DNA of 64,000 nt, taken from NCBI GenBank assembly GCA_016987375.1, contig PJRA01000005.1:2825296-2889295 (forward strand), in the 5' to 3' direction. Shown here in pieces: positions 57,801 through 64,000 of the stretch. How positions within the stretch are numbered: the stretch's first letter is position 1; each line of letters begins with the position of its first letter. Under the pieces are notes generated by a model. The model saw only the letters and a list, made by a program, of their open reading frames with translations, did no database searches and was not told the DNA's origin. A program made the position numbers and the translations under genes. This DNA comes from Brachionus koreanus. Its lineage: Eukaryota; Rotifera; Eurotatoria; Ploima; Brachionidae.

Positions 57801-60800
57801 ATTATCTTCGAAATAATTATGGTTTGACCAAAGGCCAAACAAAAGCGATAGGAGAGTCATTTTTATATTACGACCCTCAAGTAATTTCAATGCTACTTTA
57901 AATTTTATTCTTTATTTAACTAATAAACAAAAGAAAATTTATGACGCTTACTTGAATTCAAATAATATATATTGCGATCCAAATCGTTTGAAAGAATTTA
58001 TTTTGGTCAAGAATAAGAACTTTGTTGTTATTCCAAATCCAAATAAGATACCTAATTTTTGGGAAATTTCGTCAAAATTTTTGTGTAATGCAGATCGCAG
58101 TTCTTTATCAGAAATAGGCACAACATTTACCAAGTATTTTACTCTTCCTGATAATGTGAGAGAGGTAAGCTATTTGATTTGATTTTATATCAATATTAGA
58201 CAATTATTCTGCTTAAGATATTTGAAAATGATGCATCAATTCTACAAAAACTAACAAAAAATAGCTCTATATTTGACAATCTTAATTTTACAACTTCACA
58301 AGTTTTGAATTCAAATTCAATGACCAAACTAAATGACCTGTTTGATATATTTTCCGATTTCAAGACAGATACATCTGTGCCAAGTAAATTAGATTATTTT
58401 TCTAATTTCTTTTAGAAAAATTTCCATTTAGACTTACCGGATTTATTTGGCAAAGCTCTATGTGGTCCAAAATTTAATTTGCGTTTGGAAGATTTTGGCT
58501 ATTCGATAAAACCGATTATTTACGAAGAGCCTAATTCAAATACCGAACTTAAAGACAGCTTGGAAAAAAGTCTAAATAGAATTTATAAAAATAAAAGGGT
58601 ATTAGAAAATGAATACCAGTTCAAAAGTGCTTATTGCAAAAATCTGTATAACGAAATGAGAAATGTTGGAGGCTATATCATTGGTAATCTAATTACTCCT
58701 TTAATATTTGGAAAAATATTGTACACACCTAAAACAAATCTCACATATCAAATTATACAAAAAGTAATCAACTTTAATTTTTTAACTTATATTTAGAATT
58801 ATTATTGAGCTTGACGATATAAGTTTAACTATTAATTTTTGTTTGAAAGATGACTTTTTTTCACTCTAATTTACATGGAAACATTTGTTAATAGTATTTA
58901 TTCTATAAATAAAATAAAGTAATGCAGCGTTTTGTGCTTTTACCACAATTTAAGTTAAATATTGTAAATTTTCGTCAATTTACAAAATTAAAAAACCTAA
59001 ATAATTTTTTTAAATTAAGAAAAATTTACTTTATTTTTCTAAATTATTGTAAATTTTAAACAAAAAGTGGAACATCACTGAAATCACTCGTTTTAATTGT
59101 CTTTAAGTTTATTAGATGTCATAACTATATAAAAAAATTTATCACCAGTATTCTATAAACTAAGCATCTACGCTTAACTAACAAATAATTATTTTTCAAT
59201 TTTTCTAAAATTTAAGTTTAATGAAACCTTTCTGCAATTTGATCAATTGAATAGAGTATTGAAATCATTCTCAGATGGTTTAAGTCAATTTGACGATTTA
59301 AAAAAGTTAACAGCAAATTTATCAGTAATTTTTATTTTTTGAAAATTTAATTAAATAAATCAATATTAATTTTTTTAAAGATTTTACTTGACAATCCATT
59401 TTATCAAGATTTTATTCAACTTTTTTTGCTTCAAGATTCAACTCTTACATTAAGTGACATAAGAATGTTTTTGGTCACTTTAGAAAATGTGACTGCCATG
59501 AATGATGATTGGAGTTACACTAGCAGTCTGGTGAGCTCAATGAAAGACGCATTTTCTTGTTTTGATACCGATCGATTTGTTTCGTTTGAAAATGAAGCTG
59601 AACTTGAAAGAGAAGCTTTCAAATTTTTTAACAATGGAACTCTTTTGATGGGTCTAGTCTTTGAAAACACCGAAAAATCTGATAAAGAAATACCACCCAA
59701 TTTTTCAGTAAAGATTCGAACAAATGCAGACAATGTGCCTGAAACTTATATTCTCAGACCTTGGTTATGGGTTCCGGGGCCAGCGGACAATCTTTTTATG
59801 GATCTTAGATATATGAGAGGATTTATTCAAATTCAAAATTTAGTTGAACGCTCTATTCTGAAATTTATAATGGAAAAAAAAGATAAGGGTAGAAACCAAG
59901 TTAATAAAAATCTACCATTAATATATTTAAATCAATTTCCTCATCCAAAATACAAAAAAGAAGAGTAAAATTCTAAATAGATTTAATTTTTTAATATAAA
60001 GCTTTATTTTTGAAGTAATACCGCGTCTTATGTTAACTATTTTATCTTACCAATAATTATTACTTTAACATGGAGCGGAAATATTGGTCTAGCAATCCGA
60101 AATTTAGTTAGAGACAAAGAAAAATTTGTTGAAGAAGTAAATTTTAAATGTTTTTATTTGATAGAATAATATGAAATAATTTTTTTTAAAGACTATGAGG
60201 GCTATGGGTCTTCGTTCAGGTATCAATTGGTTAGCTTGGTTTTCTACGACATATCTAACCTCGATGATTGTATCCATATTTCTAACATTTATTCTAAAAT
60301 ATGGCGGCATATATCCAGCATCGAATTTTGGTCTCATCTATTTGGCTTTAATTTCCTTTTCATTTTCCGCAATTATGTTAAGCTTTTTTGTTGCCTCGTT
60401 TTTCAACAAGACTAATTTGGCTTCATTAATTGGAATATTGTCTTATTTTATTTCATATCTACCATTTATTTTGGTCATGTCACTCAAATATGAAATTTCG
60501 TTTGGAGTCAAGTTTATTCTTTGTTTGTTTGCAGCAACTGGTTTTGGATATTCGTCTTTATACATTTCATGGTATGAACAACAAGGAAAAGGTCTTCAGT
60601 TTGAAGATGTCTGGAAAAGTCCAATTACAAATGACTCGATGAATTTCGGCTATTCAATTTTAATTTTAATATTGGACGGAATTGTTTATGGACTATTGGG
60701 TTGGTATGTTAAAAAAGTATTTCCTGGTCGCTATGGCGCTACTCAACCATGGTATTTCATTTTTACGCCAAAATACTGGAAATCATCAATATTGTGCAAA

Positions 60801-63520
60801 TTTTGTTTTGAAAAAAAAATTGATAAAAAAGAAATTTTCAATAAAGACGGATCGATAAAAGATAACCAAAAATGTAAATTTTTTCCATCTTAGAAATGTT
60901 AATAATTTCTCATTATTTAAATAATTAACTTTAATATTAAGTCCTTTAAATTATTTTGTATAATTAAATAAAATTTAATTATTGTTTTAGTTAGAGATAG
61001 ATACATAGAAGACGAACCAACAAAAATACCAGTTGGTATATCAATTAGAAAATTAACAAGAAAATTCAAAGAAAAAGTGGTTGTTAATAATTTGTCACTT
61101 AATTTCTATGAAGGACAAATAACATCTTTGCTAGGACACAATGGTGCTGGTAAAAGCACGACAATGTAATAAATCCTATGATAAAATAAAATTCTCAATA
61201 AAAATTTTTTCTATTTTAGAAACATATTAACGGGAATTTATGTGCCAACAAGTGGAACAGCCTTAATAAATGGAAATGATGTGCGATATGAGTATGATTT
61301 GATAAAAAAAAATATTGGAATTTGTCCACAGCATGACACATTGTTTGAATTGTAAGTTATCCAAATGAATAAGTCATTTTATTCTTAATTTAAAACTTTT
61401 ACTTTTCGATTTTGTGATATTTGATACAAAATAAAAGAATAGAACAAAAACTGATGCTAACTTTTTTTCCTAAAGGTTTTTCATTAGTTCTGTAAATGCA
61501 ATATAGTGTAATTATAAAAGTTGCATCAATTGAAGTCTGCTGATGATATGCAATGCCTAATTTCTCCAACTTGAAATTATGCTAAACTTTTAGAGCTTTA
61601 CCAGAATTTGGCTAATAATAAAACTATGAATGTCGCACCATATTAAATAAAATGAACTTGATTTAGAAAAAAAAATTTAAAATTCTGTTCTGTTTTGTAC
61701 TAAATTTCACAAAACCTAGCATTTATTTATTTTGGGCAAAATTTTTCATTTTTCTAGTATGACCGTAAAAGAACACTTGGAATTTTATGGAATTTTAAAA
61801 GGAAATCTTCAAGGAAAAGAATTAAAAGAAGAAATAGATGAGTAATCAAATTGATTGAACTAAAGAAATATTTTAAACAAAATTTTATTTAAGTATGGTT
61901 GTTAGAATGGGTTTAACCAATTATCTAAATGCTTATGCATCAAATTTATCGGGCGGCTTACGTCGTAGACTAGAAGTCGGCATAGCATTTGTATCCGGCT
62001 CAAAAACTGTTATCTTGGATGAACCGACATCTGGAGTTGACCCATACAATCGAATGAAAATTTGGGACATAATCCTGGAATTTCGGGCGGGACGAACCAT
62101 TGTTCTTACTACTCATTATCTTGAAGAAGCTGATGTTTTAAGTGACCGTATTGCCATTATTCACCAAGTAAAAATACTTTTAAATTATTCATACAAAAAT
62201 ATAATAGAATATTTTTTTTCAAGGGAAAACTTCAATGCTGCGGTTCTTCATTATTTTTGAAGAATAAATTCGGCAGTGGTTACATTCTAACAGTTGACAA
62301 AATTTCATTAACACCTTCATTAGCATCCAAAGGACCTAAAAGTAAAACTAAATCTATCAGTAATAAAAATAAAAATTTTAATTCAAGAACAAATGCTAGC
62401 CGAATCAAAAGCTTTATCTACCGAAAGAATATGTGAATTTATTCAAAAAAGAATATCTGGTGCTGTGCTCACACGTCAATTAAACAATACATTGAATTTC
62501 ACGCTTCCCTATTCCCAAAAGACAAACTTCAAGCATTTTTTCAATTCTTTAGACAGGAATAAAAAAAATTTAGAAATATCCAGCTATGGAATTTCGGATA
62601 CAACTTTGGAAGAAATATTTCTACTCTTGACTACTAGAGATGAAAATGGTGATTTAAATCCTTCATTGAATGCTACGAATCGTTTGGCTGAAACCGTAAA
62701 AAATGGCTCAGATAATAAGCTTTCTACAACAATTGATAGTGACTTGGATAGTGGTTTTGCCATTGAAATGGGCAGTCTAGATAACACTTTAGGTATTAAA
62801 AAGAAATTTATCAAAAATATTAAAAACTTTTTTATTCTAAGACAAAACTGTGCATAAAAATCCAAACGCCACATTAAATTCTTCAATGGAAACAATATCT
62901 TATTTTACAAATGCTACTGTTCCTGTACGATATTCTAAAATAGATGGAAACAAATTATATCTACAACAATTTTTTACTTTGTTATTGAAAAGATTCCATC
63001 ACTATAGGAGAAATTTAAGAGTTTTTATAACAAATATCATTCTGCCATGTCTTTTTGTAGCTATTTCAATGGCATTTACAACCATCAAACCCACACAAGT
63101 ATTTCAACCAAAAATTTTGATATCGCCTGAAATCTATAAACCAAATGATATATTTTTTGCATTCGGTCCATCCAAAGACGTGTATCTTAACCAAATTTAT
63201 AATGATTATAAACAATTATCCAAGTCTGTATGCAATAGAAAAGAATCGAGATATCATTCGAGTGATATTTTGACCCGACAATCAGTAAATAGCTATTTGT
63301 GCAATCTTGTTCCCAGTGAAGTAAAAAAATTTTAAATTAATTCAAAATGACATCAACTAACCCTGAATTTTTCTTTTTAAAATGAGTTTTTTATAAGGTC
63401 AATATCATAGAATTTTTTTTAATAATTTTATCAATTTTTATGAAAAAAACTAGTCTAAATTTACTGTATGAATACAATTCTGCTTCAAATACAAATATTA
63501 GTAGATTTAGAAATCTAAGT
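51817..63520 (+). CDS. ABC transporter subfamily A, ABCA12/13-like, N-terminal half (continues past the window)
   Basis: Full-size ABCA lipid transporter, first half. The ATG at 51817 begins [20 protein letters not shown], splicing to [20 protein letters not shown] (TM1) and [19 protein letters not shown]. That matches the ABCA12-type start, including the CYxxPxxLP-G motif. A very long extracellular loop follows, spread over many small exons from 52085 to about 59970 and including SNLTSLLPQK-like helical, N-glycosylatable segments. TMD1 helices are at about 60010-60760 ([23 protein letters not shown]). NBD1: Walker [12 protein letters not shown] at about 61133-61168, Q-loop [11 protein letters not shown], signature [12 protein letters not shown] at about 61947, Walker [13 protein letters not shown] at about 62008, H-loop [15 protein letters not shown]. 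The second half opens near 62940 ([16 protein letters not shown]), with the next exon ending at 63320. A short exon near 63455-63518 is tentative. TMD2 and NBD2 lie outside the window. Confidence 0.92.
54990..56550 (+). other. Largest ABCA intron (about 1.56 kb), with MITE relic
   Basis: Flanked by exons ending near 54988 (ANPDVVGK) and starting near 56552 ([15 protein letters not shown]). Far longer than the other introns of this gene. It holds AT-rich filler and the foldback relic at about 56200-56400. Confidence 0.6.
56200..56400. mobile_element. Relic of the long-TIR foldback family, copy 4, inside an ABCA intron
   Basis: GCAATGTGAAATTTTAGTAC at about 56207 matches the outer end of the 49596 element. 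AGTTCTGTAAACAGTACAAT at about 56284 and CTCTGCAAAAACTGTG match the inner arm. The right outer end is missing. Confidence 0.6.
61400..61728. mobile_element. Long-TIR foldback element, copy 5, inside the ABCA NBD1 intron
   Basis: The left end GATTTTGTGATATTTGATAC (about 61408) and right end GTACTAAATTTCACAAAACC (about 61701-61720) are inverted copies of the family terminus. Inner arm AGTTCTGTAAATGCAATATA at about 61489. It splits the coding region of the ATP-binding domain between the Q-loop exon and the [11 protein letters not shown] exon, and enlarges that intron to about 400 bp. No clear target duplication, so older than copies 1 and 3. Confidence 0.75.
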
Positions 63521-63589
63521 ATGTGGATGAATTATTCAAACCATTATTTATTCTTTTGAAATTGAGTCTACTAAGTTCTCAAAATAATT

Positions 63590-64000
63590 TTAGGACCACA
63601 AAGTTGGCCGGCCAAATGTTATGACCATAATTCCTCAAAAAGCTTAAATTTTTTTTTTTGGAAATCAAAGTTAAAGTTTTTTTTGTAAATTTTACCAATT
63701 TCTGGAATTAAACAAAGATTAAAGAAACTTGTTAAATAATTTGAAATATTGTCAGCTAATTTGTCATTATCTATAAAACTGGTGGTCTAAAAAATATTTA
63801 ATGAGAAATTTTTATTAGAATATTTGTTCAAAATTCTGATCACAAAAGTGGTTGTCCACTTTTAAAATTGTCCGTCTAGGCGATTTGCTTGTGGTAAAAA
63901 AAGTTTTTGGCCGCGTCAAAGACCGCTTGAGCGGTCCCAACTCTATCTGAAATATACAGTGGACATTCAAATACAACTAAAATGTTTTTTTTTTAATCTA
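63590..64000. repeat. Probable DNA-transposon fragment at the right edge
   Basis: A GC-richer block with a perfect GACCGC-TTGA-GCGGTC hairpin at 63921-63936 and a Tc1-type-looking end TACAGTGGACATTCAAATAC at 63956-63975. It probably lies in the next ABCA intron. No transposase frame is visible; identity weak. Confidence 0.35.

Overview
This is a 64 kb, very AT-rich (by eye about three-quarters A+T) piece of a ciliated animal's nuclear genome. Positions 1-587 are an assembly gap. Genes are split by short GT-AG introns, mostly about 45-60 bp. The gene set is metazoan: striated-type myosin heavy chain, YY1, ILF2/NF45, the RNF32 family, AKTIP/FTS, CFAP69, ABCA transporter, ATP8A flippase. The compact introns, composition and an intronless divergent GPCR would fit a small invertebrate such as a monogonont rotifer, but that placement is inference; nothing here fixes the species.

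Layout. 588-797 (-): Tc1-like transposase N-terminus running into the gap. 1254-7970 (-): ATP8A-type P4-ATPase, with a mariner relic in its largest intron. 11335-15042 (-): YY1-type zinc-finger factor with a long acidic first exon and a small inverted-repeat element in its big intron. 16485-16976 (-) and 17665-19403 (+): divergent pair TRAPPC1 / ILF2, with a TTAA-flanked MITE in the shared upstream region. 20193-21669 (+): RNF32-type double-RING protein. 21950-22760: tRNA-derived SINE head and a non-LTR retrotransposon tail. 23205-24248 (-): intronless seven-helix receptor. 25624-26461 (+): Josephin deubiquitinase. 27572-28424 (-): AKTIP. 30118-34070 (-): CFAP69. 36660-37714 (+): unrecognised five-exon gene. 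37903-38231 (+): small single-pass membrane protein. 40623-47806 (-): muscle myosin heavy chain, with a mariner relic in a tail intron. 51817 to the right edge (+): ABCA12/13-like ABC transporter, incomplete.

The genes do not form one pathway. They cover membrane lipid handling (ATP8A, ABCA), vesicle tethering and trafficking (TRAPPC1, AKTIP), ubiquitin signalling (RNF32, Josephin, the inactive E2 AKTIP), RNA/transcription control (ILF2, YY1), cilia (CFAP69) and muscle (myosin).

The most interesting non-genic content is the DNA-transposon debris. There are three related TTAA-flanked MITEs (piggyBac type). A second family of long-TIR foldback elements includes two copies with clear 9-10 bp target-site duplications (Mutator-like), and one relic sits inside an ABCA intron. 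There are also two mariner relics inside introns of conserved genes, Tc1 fragments, and a repeat whose two halves occur in opposite order at two loci. I saw no CRISPR array, rRNA, operon-like bacterial gene or clearly new enzymatic system.
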